Assembly: GCA_011033025.1 (NCBI GenBank)
Contig: WFMF01000318.1
Span: forward strand, 1 to 64,000
DNA length: 64,000 nt
DNA from: Beroe forskalii
Taxonomy: Eukaryota; Ctenophora; Nuda; Beroida; Beroidae
Direction: 5' to 3'
Position numbers and translations under genes: made by a program. Under the pieces are notes generated by a model that saw only the letters and a list, made by a program, of their open reading frames with translations, was not told the origin of the DNA and did not search any database. Below, piece after piece: positions 42,861 through 53,335 of the stretch. The stretch's first letter is position 1. Each line of letters opens with the position of its first letter.

Positions 42861-43917
42861 TGGGGGGGGGGGGCAACCCCCATAAACCCCCATAAACCCC
42901 CAAAAATTTAACCCCCATTTGCCTTTTTCGATATCCATTTGGGGGTTTATGGGGGTTTAATTTTCCAGGTACCATTTCCAAAACAATCAAAATTTCAGAC
43001 AAAAATGGCTCAATTGTGGTGAAAATGTGTCATTCTTGTGATCCTTGCTCAATTTTAAAGGCGGTTTTAAACTAAGAAGCGAAGAAAGGAAGAAAAGTTA
43101 AGCCAAAAATCTCTAAAAAAGGGTACCATTCTAGAAAAGGGTCGAAAATCATCAACAAAAAATGGTACCATTTCAGAAAAGGGCCAAAAATGGTACTATT
43201 TCAGAAAAGGTTCGAAAATCCGCAACAAAAATGGTACCATTTCACTATTTCAGAAAAGTGCCAACAAAAAATGGTACCATTTCAAAAAAGGGTTGAAATT
43301 CGTCAACAAAAACTGGTACCATTTCAGAAAAGGGTCGAAAATCATCAATCGAAAATGGTACCATTTCAGAAAAGTTTCGAAAATACGCAACAAAAAAATG
43401 GTACCATTTCAGAAAAGTGCCAAAAATTTTCAACAAAAAATGGTACCATTTCAGAAAAAGGTTGAAAATCGTCAACAAAAATGGTACCATTTCAGAAATG
43501 GGTCGGAAATCATCAACGAAAAATGGTACCATTTCAAAAAAAGGGCCAAAAATCGTCAACAAAAGATGGTACCATTTCAGAAAAGGGTCAAAAATCATCA
43601 ACGAAAAATGGTACCATTTCGGAAGAGGGCCAAAAATGGTACCATTTCAGAAAAGGGTTAAAAATCGCCAACAAAAAATGGTACCATTTCAGAAAAGGGT
43701 CGAAAATAATCAAAGAAAAATGGTACCATTTCAGAAAAGGGTCGAAAATCCTCAACAAAAATGGTACCATTCCGTAAAGAAAGCCAAAAATCGTGCAAAA
43801 ATCAATCATAAAACAGCAAAATTTAACTAAATTAAGCCCCCACAAACCCCCAGAAATTAAACCAGCATTTGCCATTTTTCGATATCCACCGGGGGTTTAT
43901 GGGGGTTGGCTCCCCCC
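42861..43917. mobile_element. Foldback element with KpnI-site minisatellite
   Basis: Lies in intron 2. Ends are inverted copies of AACCCCCATAAACCCCC / GGGGGTTTATGGGGGTT, and each end also contains ATTTGCC..TTTTCGATATCCA. The core (43120-43790) is about 15 copies of a 40-45 bp unit with ATGGTACCATTTCAGAAAAG and TCGAAAATCATCAACAAAA. No CDS; Trp/Lys/Phe frames through it are artefacts. Confidence 0.8.
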
Positions 43918-44375
43918 AGAGATGCTTAGGATTTTAAGCAATTTGTTAACCCTAGTTTTATGCTGTGTAGAATAGGGATTTCTTCGTCAATTTAATCAGA
44001 AATAGGACGCGAGTAGAGTGGATAAGAGCTTAGTGATATGAATATGTTGCGTGTCAGTTGTATGTTCTCACCAATAAACTTCTCAGAATGTATGACTATG
44101 ATGAATGATATATTCATTGAAATATCACAAGAACACGACGTTTTAATTGTTACAATTGAAGATGTTCGTAACCACTCTACTCGTCCTATTTCTGATTAAA
44201 TTGACTAGTTTATGCACTTCCCATTTTCATGAAACATGTTGATATCGTGCAATTTTATGGCCTTAAGTAAATTGCCAAAGAAATTTCATCAAAAGCTCGT
44301 TTTAACCCTTGAATTTTATGGGCGATTCAATGTTCGCAACTTCGCTCTATATGCCTCCCACTATCACTCTATCAG

Positions 44376-44493
44376 GGCGCGTACTCCATAAAGTTGGATG
44401 ACGTTGTGTGTGGACCTGGGTGGGACTGGAGTAAGTGCAGATACACGGAAACCTCCGACTGCAGACATGAAGAGGATATCCTTCTTTCCTGCG
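44376..44493 (+). CDS. SRCR protein exon 3: second half of SRCR 1
   Basis: GAYSIKLDDVVCGPGWDWSK, CRYTETSDCRHEEDILLSCG. I.LDDV.C......C......C.H.EDI.L.C completes the SRCR domain. Acceptor ATCAG, donor G|GTAAGG. Confidence 0.92.
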
Positions 44494-44629
44494 GTAAGGA
44501 GGGGCTGTGGGTAGAAATAGGGAAATGGCGATGTTTTGTGGGGAATTGAGTCTTTTTCAACTGAAACGTTCCCAAAAAGAACTGCAAGAAGCCTTTTCCT
44601 CATCTAAAGTTCTACCCTTCTAATAAGGT

Positions 44630-44815
44630 CACCGGGTTTTAGCCTCAACACCAATGCTGTGGATTCCTCGCTGGGTCCCAGAGTCAAACCCTGGCCACCC
44701 GGCGAATTCTTGAGTCACATGCAAGAATGTAGGCCCCTGTTGCTTTCGTTGTATGATTCCTGTTTCTGTAGTTCTGTCATACAACCATGAACCAATGCAC
44801 CAGGGGCTTAATGTC
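44630..44815 (-). repeat. Possible tRNA-related SINE in SRCR intron 3
   Basis: The minus strand contains GCCCCTGGTGCATTGGTTCATGG and, about 100 bases later, GGCCAGGGTTTGACTCTGGG, loosely like A- and B-box regions. No poly-A tail or second copy is visible here. Confidence 0.25.
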
Positions 44816-45028
44816 ACAAATATGAAAGCCCAAAGCAGCAAAGAATGCGAAATATGATTTTCAATAGCTAAGTTAAAGATTTAAAGTTGAGTTTGAACTT
44901 GAGGCTTCATCGCTATACTTAAATAAAAAGTTGACTTTAATAAGAAGTTTTTTAATGATGAAATGGAATGTATATTCTATACCTATTTAAGTATTTAAGT
45001 ATTTAGTAATTCCACCATCAATACAGCG

Positions 45029-45162
45029 GGTACAGACCTCTTCAAATTGGTGGACGGCAATGGAAACCCGGCCACTGGAAATGACTTATCTCTCCTTCTC
45101 TACAAAGGGGGTACTGTCTGTGATGACTACTTCACTGACATAACTGCAGATACAATTTGCAG
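45029..45162 (+). CDS. SRCR protein exon 4: first half of SRCR 2
   Basis: AGTDLFKLVDGNGNPATGND, LSLLLYKGGTVCDDYFTDIT, ADTICR. Close paralogue of exon 2, so the two domains arose by internal duplication. Acceptor ATACAG, donor AG|GTAAGG. Confidence 0.9.
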
Positions 45163-45355
45163 GTAAGGTTCTTCTTTTGGGGGCGCTGGTGATGCTGGCA
45201 TCCTTGCATGTGCAACTTTTGTAATTTTTCTCACGATTTTTGTAGATTTGTCGAAAAAATAGGGACTTCTGCAATTTTTGATCGAACTGTAAGAAATGTC
45301 CAGCATCTTAGGTTGGGCATGTGCCATCTTCAAAAGATAAAACCTTATCTGCAGG

Positions 45356-45551
45356 GAGATGGGATTCTCAAAGAAGAAGGAGTGGAGAATGACTGGCGGC
45401 TACCAAACATTCAGGCCAATGCAGGACGGTTTGGAGAAGAAACTGGATAATGTGAGGTGCAACAGTCCAGGGATGAAGTTTGAGGACTGCACGTATAATG
45501 ATGGGCACTCTAATGACTGCAGTCATTCGGAGGATGTCCTACTTTCTTGTG
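45356..45551 (+). CDS. SRCR protein exon 5: second half of SRCR 2
   Basis: EMGFSKKKEWRMTGGYQTFR, LDNVRCNSPGMKFEDCTYND, DCSHSEDVLLSCG. Completes the second SRCR domain. Acceptor CTGCAG, donor G|GTAAGA. Confidence 0.9.
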
Positions 45552-45881
45552 GTAAGAAATTGCTAGAATAATAGAATAATACACTCTGTGAGCCACAGAT
45601 TTCTACATTTCTATTAAGTTTGGTCTTTGCACTTGCAGCATACCTTGATAATTTGCTCAGATGAATACCTAACTGGGAAAAATTGCGAACCGCAATCCTA
45701 TACACCGAAGGCGAAAGTCCAAGGAATTATTATTGCATTAACTCATTATGACCGAGGCCGAAGGCTGAGGTTTCAAGCGAAAGATTTGTTACTTTCCAAG
45801 TTCAACTAATATAAACTGAATAGTGAATAATATAAACTGAATTATGCACCGACCTCTTTTTGCTTTTTTGTATTCAAACAG

Positions 45882-45895
45882 GAGTCGTCTTTTGA
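45882..45895 (+). CDS. SRCR protein possible last exon
   Basis: A strong acceptor (pyrimidine-rich tract, TTCAAACAG) in the right phase would add G-V-V-F and a TGA. AATAAA follows at 46051. Inferred; another downstream exon is possible, and the tract resembles part of the 36.4 kb repeat. Confidence 0.4.
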
Positions 45896-46050
45896 ATAAT
45901 TACACTAATTTCGATTTAGTCAAAAACCCTTTTCAATGCATTGATCTGAATTCTTGCAGAAAACTGAAGAAAGAGAAGTCAGAAGAGAAAAGGGAATATC
46001 GATTATGGGAAGAGACTGAGATGATAGAATTGAGGAATTGAATACCTACT

Positions 46051-46056
46051 AATAAA
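46051..46056 (+). promoter_or_regulatory. Candidate polyadenylation signal AATAAA
   Basis: AATAAA about 155 nt after the proposed SRCR stop. Plausible, but chance matches are frequent in AT-rich sequence. Confidence 0.4.
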
Positions 46057-46900
46057 GTAATAATTTAATACCTACCTATCATGCGGACTATTAATAATTA
46101 ATCATATTGATGATGTATTTAGTTTCAATAAATGTTAGATATTTTATGTTGGAAATAGATTTAACAAGTATTCTTTTTTGCGAAGATCTAAAAATTTTAA
46201 TTTAATAACAATGGTATTACTGAACGATCAATTTCATAGACAGTGATTTGGAATGGTTCCTTTCAAAATTGTCGACGATTGTAAGTACTTAAATCTTTAA
46301 ACACAGACTATCGTTGATATTTTGGGGTTATGGGGATTTATTTACTCATTCGATCGTCTAAATTAAAATCAAAACTTTGAGTTTAAATTGTTTAATGATA
46401 TGGAATATAACTTCTACAAAACTTGAACTATTCTAAAATAATACTATAATAATAAAAATATAAAAATACATCTCAAATGATTTTTTTTAAAAATCTGATA
46501 ATGATTATCATTTATTGTATACTTATATTGTTTACTTTTGTAAAAAACTAAAAAGAAAAGAACAAATCAAAAAAAATCCATCAACTCAGTTAATAAATTT
46601 TAAAACATGCTAAAATATTCTGAATCCAGAAATATGATTTATCGAACCTTTTAATGGAAAAATTAAGTACTGTAACTATAGAAAAAGTTCTTATAGAGCT
46701 AGGAATAATAAGTAGTGTCAAAGGCGTCTTAGCTTACTCGAAGGATCCATGAATCGTCACGATATCTACCAACCAACGCGCGAGTTTACATCCAACTCGA
46801 GTGCTGATTGGTCGATGTCAAAGTGTCAAATGAACCTGTGACGTGAAGGTAACTCAAAACTTTGCCGATTTCAAGTCTGTACTAGCGCTAAGCTCTTAGT
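46057..46900. other. AT-rich intergenic, nothing recognised
   Basis: No exon or repeat identified. Confidence 0.5.
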
Positions 46901-46901
46901 C

Positions 46902-46961
46902 ATGCTCCTACTTTTCCTCCTACTCCTTCTATCTACTAATCCTCCAGGGTTGTCATTGGCC
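46902..46961 (+). CDS. Possible signal-peptide exon
   Basis: ATG followed by LLLFLLLLLSTNPPGLSLA up to GCC|GTATGT. Leucine-rich signal-peptide-like exon with a donor. Downstream exons were not found and the opposite strand carries an Ldh_2 exon soon after, so this may be chance. Confidence 0.25.
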
Positions 46962-47096
46962 GTATGTTCATCTTCTCAGCAAATTCGTTCTGAGAAAATA
47001 ACATCAATGAAAATTACGTAATTACTATCAGAAAATTCGTTTGAAATTTTACAGATAAATGATGAATGTGTGAACTGTAAAAGTTTAATGGCATGT

Positions 47097-47225
47097 TTAA
47101 TAACACCATCTTACCATGTCCCTAATGATGGCAGCATGGTATGGGATACCACCCAGATCCTTGCATGTTTTCTCCGCTGCCCTCTCTGGATCCCCAGCTA
47201 CCAGCACATTACTTTCTCCAGCGAT
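47097..47225 (-). CDS. Ldh_2-type oxidoreductase, last exon
   Basis: IAGESNVLVAGDPERAAEKT, CKDLGGIPYHAAIIRDMVRW then C-Y-stop. The V..GDPER.AE..C...GIPY pattern is the C-terminus of the Ldh_2 (malate/L-lactate dehydrogenase) family, NAD(P)-dependent reductases of 2-oxoacids. Acceptor ATCTCAG in phase 0 with the next exon up. Confidence 0.85.
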   Translation of the reverse strand: MAGESNVLVAGDPERAAEKTCKDLGGIPYHAAIIRDMVRWCY

Positions 47226-47353
47226 CTGAGATTTAAGAAGAAATGTCAGAATTACGGGAATACATGCAATTGAACTAAGTCAGTAAGTCACGATGAAAAA
47301 CATATTAAACCACTTAAACTTCTTCCACTATCACTTCCCACAATCCTCTACAT

Positions 47354-47378
47354 GATTACCTAATATGTGAACGATTCC
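47354..47378. repeat. Remnant end of the Harbinger-like MITE
   Basis: GATTACCTAATATGTGAACG followed by ATTCC nearly equals the right end of the 9714-10350 element. It lies in the Ldh_2 intron; no second end was seen. Confidence 0.7.
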
Positions 47379-47444
47379 TTATATTAACAAAGCATTTTCT
47401 AATTACTGAATCGTCGAATTGAACTAAGTCATGATAAAACTCAC

Positions 47445-47665
47445 GGGATCCATAGACCTGTGCTCGTCCATCATCTGCTGCACGCGTCCAGGGAAGCCGG
47501 CCCCGAAGGCCCCCGGGTCCAGGGCCATGAAGAACTGACCCAAGTTAGCCTCGGAGTAGTTGTCCGTCTCCTGCCAACTCCGGATGTGGGGACCCCACGC
47601 GGACCCGGACAGGATACCGCAGAGCAGCTCCACCGTCATAGCCAGCCCGTAGCCTTTGTAGCCAC
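47445..47665 (-). CDS. Ldh_2-type oxidoreductase, penultimate exon
   Basis: GGYKGYGLAMTVELLCGILS, GSAWGPHIRSW, FFMALDPGAFG, GRVQQMMDEHR. GYKGYGLAM.VE.L.G.LSG...G is the highly conserved segment of the Ldh_2 family. No upstream exons (the substrate- and cofactor-binding N-terminal parts) were found between here and the right end of the window, so this is either a truncated gene or one with a very long intron holding the 48.6-49.7 kb gene. Confidence 0.88.
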
Positions 47666-47735
47666 CTGGGAAGAGCCCCTAGTTTAGTGAACATCATAGC
47701 CAGCACGTAGCCTTTGTACCCACCTGGGAAGAGCC
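47666..47735. repeat. Extra copy of Ldh_2 acceptor and exon start
   Basis: On the minus strand TTCACTAAACTA.GGGCTCTTCCCAG|GTGG.TACAAAGGCTACG..CTGGCTATGA occurs twice in tandem, unit about 52 bp. The left copy continues into the true exon, the right copy returns to TTCACTAAACTA. Confidence 0.92.
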
Positions 47736-48601
47736 CGTAGTTTAGTGAACATGTTAAGTTTTTAGTCCCATGAGTCAATAAGTCAATAGATTGGACAACA
47801 ATAAGAGGTGTTGTAAGGGTTTTCGAAGTGTTCGTGTACCCCAGTGCACGAAATAGTCCTCCTCATTCAATTATAGGCTCTCCAAAACCGCCCCCCTGTA
47901 GTAACCCCCTGGTGATTTGGTGACGTCAGTCCATTTCTTTCGGTTGGAACCAACGTAACTAAACCTCACGCAGTCCGAAACAACGTTATTTTAACTTGGA
48001 ATTAACAAAAGTGACGTTTTTCTTTATTTCTACAAATCATCCGCGTGAACTCACGTGCTGAAATGTAGCACTCAGATCTAATTTCACGTGCATTAGTCGT
48101 ATTTAAACTCATTTCAACATAAGTCGAAAATCGTGTGTAAATAACATTTTCTTAAAATCCCATAATTTCTACAAAACTTCCACGTGAACTCACGTGATTC
48201 ACAATTTCATCGTATATTTCCCATAACTATTCACTGTGGGACATGCATGAATCATTATTAGTTGACAATCGCTAAAAAGACTGCCATGGCAGTTTCCATA
48301 TAGCAACTGCGCGACTTAGCCCAGCTTAGCCTTCGTTTCTCTTGATATTTTCTTGGCAAGCTCAAATTTAAACTGTGCGCCCGCACAAACATTATTCACG
48401 TGCCATCTCCAAATCAAATATATAAGACGAGTTTTTGAAACATTTACAAAATAATATAAACTGCAAGTAAATTTAAACTGCACACGTGTGCCACAAAAAT
48501 CTCCGAGTGTCTCTGTTGGCCTGCTTGGGTGGTAATGTGATGTGATTTCTTGAGGGAGGAATCAAATCTACACGTAAACCACTCAGACATCTCCATGTTC
48601 T
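47736..48601. other. Spacer, nothing recognised
   Basis: AT-rich. Short repeated phrases CCCATAATTTCTA(C/G)A and ACGTGAACTCACGTG (48046, 48180) occur, also near 26995-27040, marking a dispersed repeat. Confidence 0.5.
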
Positions 48602-49687
48602 TCAAACACAGGTTTTTCTTGGGTACTGCTCCCCGCACAGCTTGTGAGGCCTGATCATGTCTTTAAGTTTGTACAAGTCGGGTCCCGACGCCTTTTCCAT
48701 GCCATACCATATGTCATCAAAAATGCTCATTACACCTTCAATGGTTTCGTTAAGCTTTGTAATGGTGATCAACGGATCCAGCTTCCTAGCGCAGCAGGTG
48801 TTGAAGGTGTCGTCAAGGTGCTCTGTGCAGGAAGTTTCCTCGCACCAAAATTCCTTTGCCATGTCATATGCCATGTCAATTGATCTTGGGACGAAACTCT
48901 TGTAGTCGAGAGTAATTATTGCAGCGTAACTCTCCAGTATGGTAGTCGACAAACGTCTGAAAGACCGGCATTGATCAGGATAGTCTTTATCAAACGAATT
49001 GTCCATCATTGCTCCGAATTCGACCAGCAGTTCTCCAAATTCCTCGACACACAGCCCTCTGTCAACGCAGAAAGCGCCCGTCCAGGTACCCAATGCCTTC
49101 TTGATGTTCTCAATGTCCACACTTTCTCCAGTCTCCCGTACTTTCCATATCACATCCGCTCCCCCAATTCGTCCGTCATAGTTAAGAACACACTGCTTTG
49201 CTGCTTCGTAGACTTGTGGGGTACAGGGACACAGGAAAGTCTTGAGGGCAGGAAAGACGTTGCGAACCCCCCATCTCATCATTCCTTCAAAGGAATTTAC
49301 TGAATCCAGCTCGCTGGCAGCCTCAGCACCATTCTCGTATATGTATTGCATGAACCGACAAGGAAGGTTCCTGCACTGCTCGCCCATTTCTCTACCTAAC
49401 TTTTCAACTGCACGGTCACAAGAACATCCGAGAATGAGGGAACATTGTGCCTCGTTTGGACACACTCCTTCTACCGCTATTTGCATTCCTGCTTCCAATT
49501 CCGGGGAGAATCCTGACTCGGTTGTGTTATCCAGTATTCCTTCCCAATCAAAGTCAAATGTGTCCCCCATGTAAAGCGCATCAAAGATGTTGAAAGGGTC
49601 TGTGGGAGGTTCTGTAACCGTTCCTTGGTGACCTAACGCGGAAACTTGTGCCACGAATAGACATAGGAGTAGGAAAGTTCCTAGCAT
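48602..49687 (-). CDS. Secreted cysteine-rich protein, uninterrupted frame
   Basis: 361 residues without an intron. The start at 49687 gives a signal peptide LGTFLLLCLFVAQVSA; the frame stays open upstream for 85 codons, but that part crosses a MITE (49789-49887) and is not credible. The mature part is acidic with about 25 cysteines (for example CSLILGCSCDRAV, TFLCPCTPQVYE, EFWCEETSCTEH, NTCCARKLD) and N-glycosylation sites (DNTT, LNETI). An AG just before AAAATG could also be a splice acceptor for a 5' UTR exon. No family recognised. Confidence 0.85.
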   Translation of the reverse strand: MLGTFLLLCLFVAQVSALGHQGTVTEPPTDPFNIFDALYMGDTFDFDWEGILDNTTESGFSPELEAGMQIAVEGVCPNEAQCSLILGCSCDRAVEKLGREMGEQCRNLPCRFMQYIYENGAEAASELDSVNSFEGMMRWGVRNVFPALKTFLCPCTPQVYEAAKQCVLNYDGRIGGADVIWKVRETGESVDIENIKKALGTWTGAFCVDRGLCVEEFGELLVEFGAMMDNSFDKDYPDQCRSFRRLSTTILESYAAIITLDYKSFVPRSIDMAYDMAKEFWCEETSCTEHLDDTFNTCCARKLDPLITITKLNETIEGVMSIFDDIWYGMEKASGPDLYKLKDMIRPHKLCGEQYPRKTCV

Positions 49688-49788
49688 TTTCTGTTGAGAT
49701 GGTAGAATTACAATTAGGCAATAAAGTATAGGTACAATATTATCATTCTGAATGCAGAATATCATTGAAATAGAATTATGGAATATGA

Positions 49789-49887
49789 TGTTACTACACA
49801 CTATTGAGGTGTGGATTGGTGAATATTCCTCGAGGCGAAGCCGAGTGGAATATGGGAAATCCACACCGATATCCGTGTGCAGTAACA
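49789..49887. mobile_element. 99-bp hairpin MITE upstream of the secreted-protein gene
   Basis: Inverted ends TGTTACTACACAC / TGTTACTGCACAC with further matching GGTGTGGATT and AATATTCC around the loop CTCGAGGCGAAGCCGAG. The whole folds as one hairpin. It lies about 100 bp upstream of the start codon, so it may sit in or near the promoter. Confidence 0.75.
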
Positions 49888-50690
49888 CTATTATTAAACG
49901 ATCCGAAAAAAGTACGAGGCTGCTCCGTAAACTGGATTTCAAACTCGGCGAAAGGGCTGTGAGTTGAATAATAGAATTTGCTTGTAGAATCCTATTAGAA
50001 ATTTTAACTTATACTATTATTAACAGCATTGACTAACTGCGACAGCAAATAACTGCGACACCGAATAACTGGGTCGTCAAATTAACTGCAGAGCAATTAC
50101 TGCTTCAGAATCAAGTCGACCCAAACTCCCAAAAATAAGCTGTTGGGAGTATTTCAGCTCTTTTATACTATTTTGAGCTTCGTAAAATGGTTCATTACAT
50201 TACAGCATCACGTGAGGTCTTATAGGATAATAAAATTAAAACTATAAAAACTCACCACTTGAACATGTAATGTGAGCTGACTGGAAAAATCGTGGCATTT
50301 TCTCATGTTGATAGAATTTGGTTGAATTTTAAATTATATTTATATCAAAAGAGCATAATTGATAATATGAACAAGACAAAAGTTCCATTACGGTTTTCAA
50401 AAGTTCACAAGTTCATTAGCGGAGAACTTTTTTAAATCTTATCTTAATTCGAATTTAATTAGTAACTGGCTACCCGGAAATATTATGCGATTATGATTAA
50501 ATAAAAAAGTGATTTGAGTTTGGAAATGGGGATGGTTTATAATAATATGATTATATTATTAAACTCCTGTGTCCTGTGACACCGAATTTTCTAACTTATA
50601 GCCCTGGCCAGTAACGTTACTGTAGCGTGCGATTTAAGTATACGCGTATCAATCTCACCAAAAGATAAACCTAACAAAAATAACACTTAA
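49888..50690. other. AT-rich intergenic
   Basis: Short repeated phrase (A)ACTGCGACA..AATAACTG at 50034-50070. Nothing else recognised. Confidence 0.5.
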
Positions 50691-50699
50691 TAACTAGTT

Positions 50700-51130
50700 C
50701 CTTCTCTGTTCCAGGCAGTATCCTGGAACTGGGCTTTGCCCATTGAGCCCAGTTAAACTCCAATCAATGGGAATATTATTTACACAGTCTGGTTGGGTCA
50801 GACCTCCCTGTGACTCAGTCAGATGAAGGGAGGTGGTACATAGCCACCTCCGGCTGATCTCCGACTTATTCTGCAGGCAAGCACTGACTTGCTTTGCAGT
50901 CTGTTTGAAGCCACCGGGTGTTGGTAGCTTGCTGGTCCAGTGATGTCCTGGACGGGTAGGCTACTCTCAGCTCAGGATATCTCTGGCAGTCGGGTGGCCT
51001 GAAAAACCACCCAGGAGTTCACACCCTTTGCCTAGTGTACTAGGGATAGTCTCCATGATCAGCATGGCTGCCACCGGCCTGGTTGATTTAAACCGGTCCT
51101 GTGGCCGTTTTACTAAGACTAAGACTAAGA
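50700..51130. repeat. Moderately GC-rich repeat-like segment ending CTAAGACTAAGAC
   Basis: Composition differs from both sides (GC-richer, no frame) and it ends in ACTAAGACTAAGACTAAGAC right where a LINE fragment starts. Probably the UTR of a retroelement or a SINE; not identified. Confidence 0.4.
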
Positions 51131-51137
51131 CCTAGAA

Positions 51138-52072
51138 AACTGTCTGGATGGATCAACCTCCGGTAGCTTTGCTGACGACACGCGTCTCAGTAAATCTGTA
51201 AGCTGCTGTGAAGACCAGTCAATCCTCCAACGCGACCTCCTAAAAGTCATCGAATGGTCCGTAGCAAATAACATGCTACTTCATGAAAAGAAGTTCGAGC
51301 TCCTCACCTACAGGACACCTAGAAGCAAACTTCTCCAGCAGCTTCCATTCACATCCCAGTGGACCAAATACACCACTTCATCTGGTCAAGAACTCCTCCC
51401 GACACAAAGTGTTAAAGACCTTGGTGTTATGCTAACTCCTGACATGAAATGGTCCACTCAGGTCAAGACTGCTGTCGAAAATTCCAACAAAATGGCAAAT
51501 TGGGTGCTTAGCGTCTTCTCAGACAGATCCAAAAGCACCATGCTCACCCTCTTCAAGTCCATTGTCCGAAGCAGACTGGAATACTCCTGTCCTGTCTGGA
51601 ACCCCACGCTAATGAGTGACACAAAAGGATTGAATCACCACAAAGAGCCTTCACCCGTTACATCTCTGGCTGCAAAGGTCTCAGTTATTGGGATCGTTTA
51701 AACTGTTAAAGTTCCTCAACTTGATGTCAATCCAGGTATGGAAAATACTCAAAGGCTTTGCTCCCAATGACATCCGGCTAGGAACTCGATGCTGTGTTCC
51801 ACCTCTACCAAAGAAAGCTCCATCCTACGCCAAGTCCAGGTTTGATAAGTCCTTCGCATGAAAAGAGCATGGTTCGAATTAAGCTCGATTCTATGACATG
51901 GTTGATGGTCTCTAAATACCCGAATACATTTTCAAAAACTCATTTTTCTACCGTACACATCTACGTTGGAATGAAGTTCCATTGAATATAAGATCTGAAA
52001 ATTGCTTAACAACCTTTAAGACTAAACTAAAGGAATATCTCTGGATGAAGGCAGACAGTGAATTTGACTAAT
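51138..52072 (+). pseudogene. LINE reverse transcriptase C-terminal half, frameshifted
   Basis: Begins within the catalytic region (SGSFADDTRLSKS, with the FADD box), continues VIEWSVANNMLLHEKKFELL, KDLGVMLTPDMKWSTQV and SRLEYSCPVWNP, shifts frame several times, and ends FFYRTHLRWNEVPLN and FKTKLKEYLWMKADSEFD-stop. These are standard motifs of jockey/CR1-like ORF2. Truncated at the 5' side and dead. Confidence 0.88.
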
Positions 52073-52690
52073 TTTGGTAAACATGAATAATGAGAAAACA
52101 ACGATTTGTTGCCAGTGTTTTCCTATGACATGCATAATAAAAGGCGAAAGGTACAGGCAAGGGACAGAAGGATTGGTAAGGGAGACGAGGAAAAGGTTCA
52201 AAAGGGATGCATATTTTGTTCATGATAGGGACCACCAGGATCAGGCTCACCACCCACATCACACATTCCATACATCTTTTTGAATATTTCAGAGTTTTAT
52301 ATCACTCAGAGTAATAAAAGCAATTCATCATTATTGTTTTATTATATTTGTCATCATTATTATTTTATTATATTTGCAATTTTACCAACTATGTAATCAA
52401 CCAATTGTGTGATTTAAGATTTTTGAGGGCGTAATTGTGCAGCATAGAGTAGTCTCGACTACTCTGCACGGGCCCCACTCATAGCATATGCAACAAGTTT
52501 TAGCTTTACTATGTTTATGTTTTATTCAACTATAATTATTCGAATCTTTTGGTTGGGGCACCCTCATGTTTCATGAATGATTTTATATAGGGCAAATGAC
52601 AATGTATAATTTGTTGTGTATACTATTTGTGATTTTAAATAAATGTCACGTGATTAACTCACCCACGAATCACGTGACAACTGGTCATAT
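52073..52690. other. Spacer after LINE
   Basis: A/T-rich with two ATTATTTTATTATATTTG copies at 52320-52380. No gene. Confidence 0.5.
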
Positions 52691-52699
52691 GACCAGCAT

Positions 52700-53335
52700 T
52701 TTGTATTTAAAAGTTATGATTCAAACACCTATTAAGTCACTGGACTTGCAGATTTTAAATGCGTTGCTTTATTCTTTTGTTCTTTTTGTTGTAGATGAAA
52801 GAATAGGTAACACGTCAAGACAATGGGGTCGAAGACGTAAGCAGCACGACAGTATGTCGTAAAGTTGAAAATTATGTTTTTTCGTTGATTTTCATTCTCA
52901 AATACGAGAATAATTAGCTTTGAGCATTGCGCATTATGAGAAAAGAAATTCAGTTGTAAAATATTCGAAATTAATTCGCTGTGTGGGATCACAGCACTCC
53001 GTAAAATTTATATTTGACTAGGTGACTGCCTTATCGGACATAATTATCACGCGACGGACTTTGGGTAAACGGACCTAGAATTTCACGGACGTAAAATTCA
53101 CGCTTCAAATTTTGAACATTTGAACAAAAATTCGAAATTTGTATTTAAAAGTTATGATTCAAACACCTATTAAGTCACTGGACTTGCAGATTTTAAATGC
53201 GTTGCTTTATTCTTTTGTTCTTTTTGTTGTAGATGAAAGAATAACACGTCAAGACAATGGGGTCGAAGACGTTAGCAGCACGACAGTATGTCGTAAAGTT
53301 GAAAATTATGTTTTTTCGTTGATTTTCATTCTCAA
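52700..53335. repeat. Local direct duplication, about 190 bp copies
   Basis: GTATTTAAAAGTTATGATTC through TGTCGTAAAGTTGAAAATTA at 52700-52900 is repeated at 53140-53335 with about 240 bp between the copies. Flanking phrases ACGGACTTTGGGTAAACGGA and AATTTTGAACATTTGAAC also recur (53050-53115, 53480-53660). Confidence 0.9.

Noticed and set aside
43120..43800. Regular spaced repeats resembling a CRISPR array
   Set aside because: The spacers are themselves repeats of the same unit, the array lies in an intron of an animal gene, and no cas genes are present.
43190..43875. Frames with repeated WYHFRKG or MVPFQK units as a repeat protein
   Set aside because: All six frames are open because of the satellite unit; there is no start context, splice support or composition of a real protein.
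49688..49942. N-terminal extension of the secreted protein to the first ATG
   Set aside because: It runs through a hairpin MITE and lacks a signal peptide; the inner ATG at 49687 begins a good one.
51882..51910. GGTTCGAATTA as a tRNA B box
   Set aside because: It lies in decayed LINE coding sequence and has no matching A box or cloverleaf.
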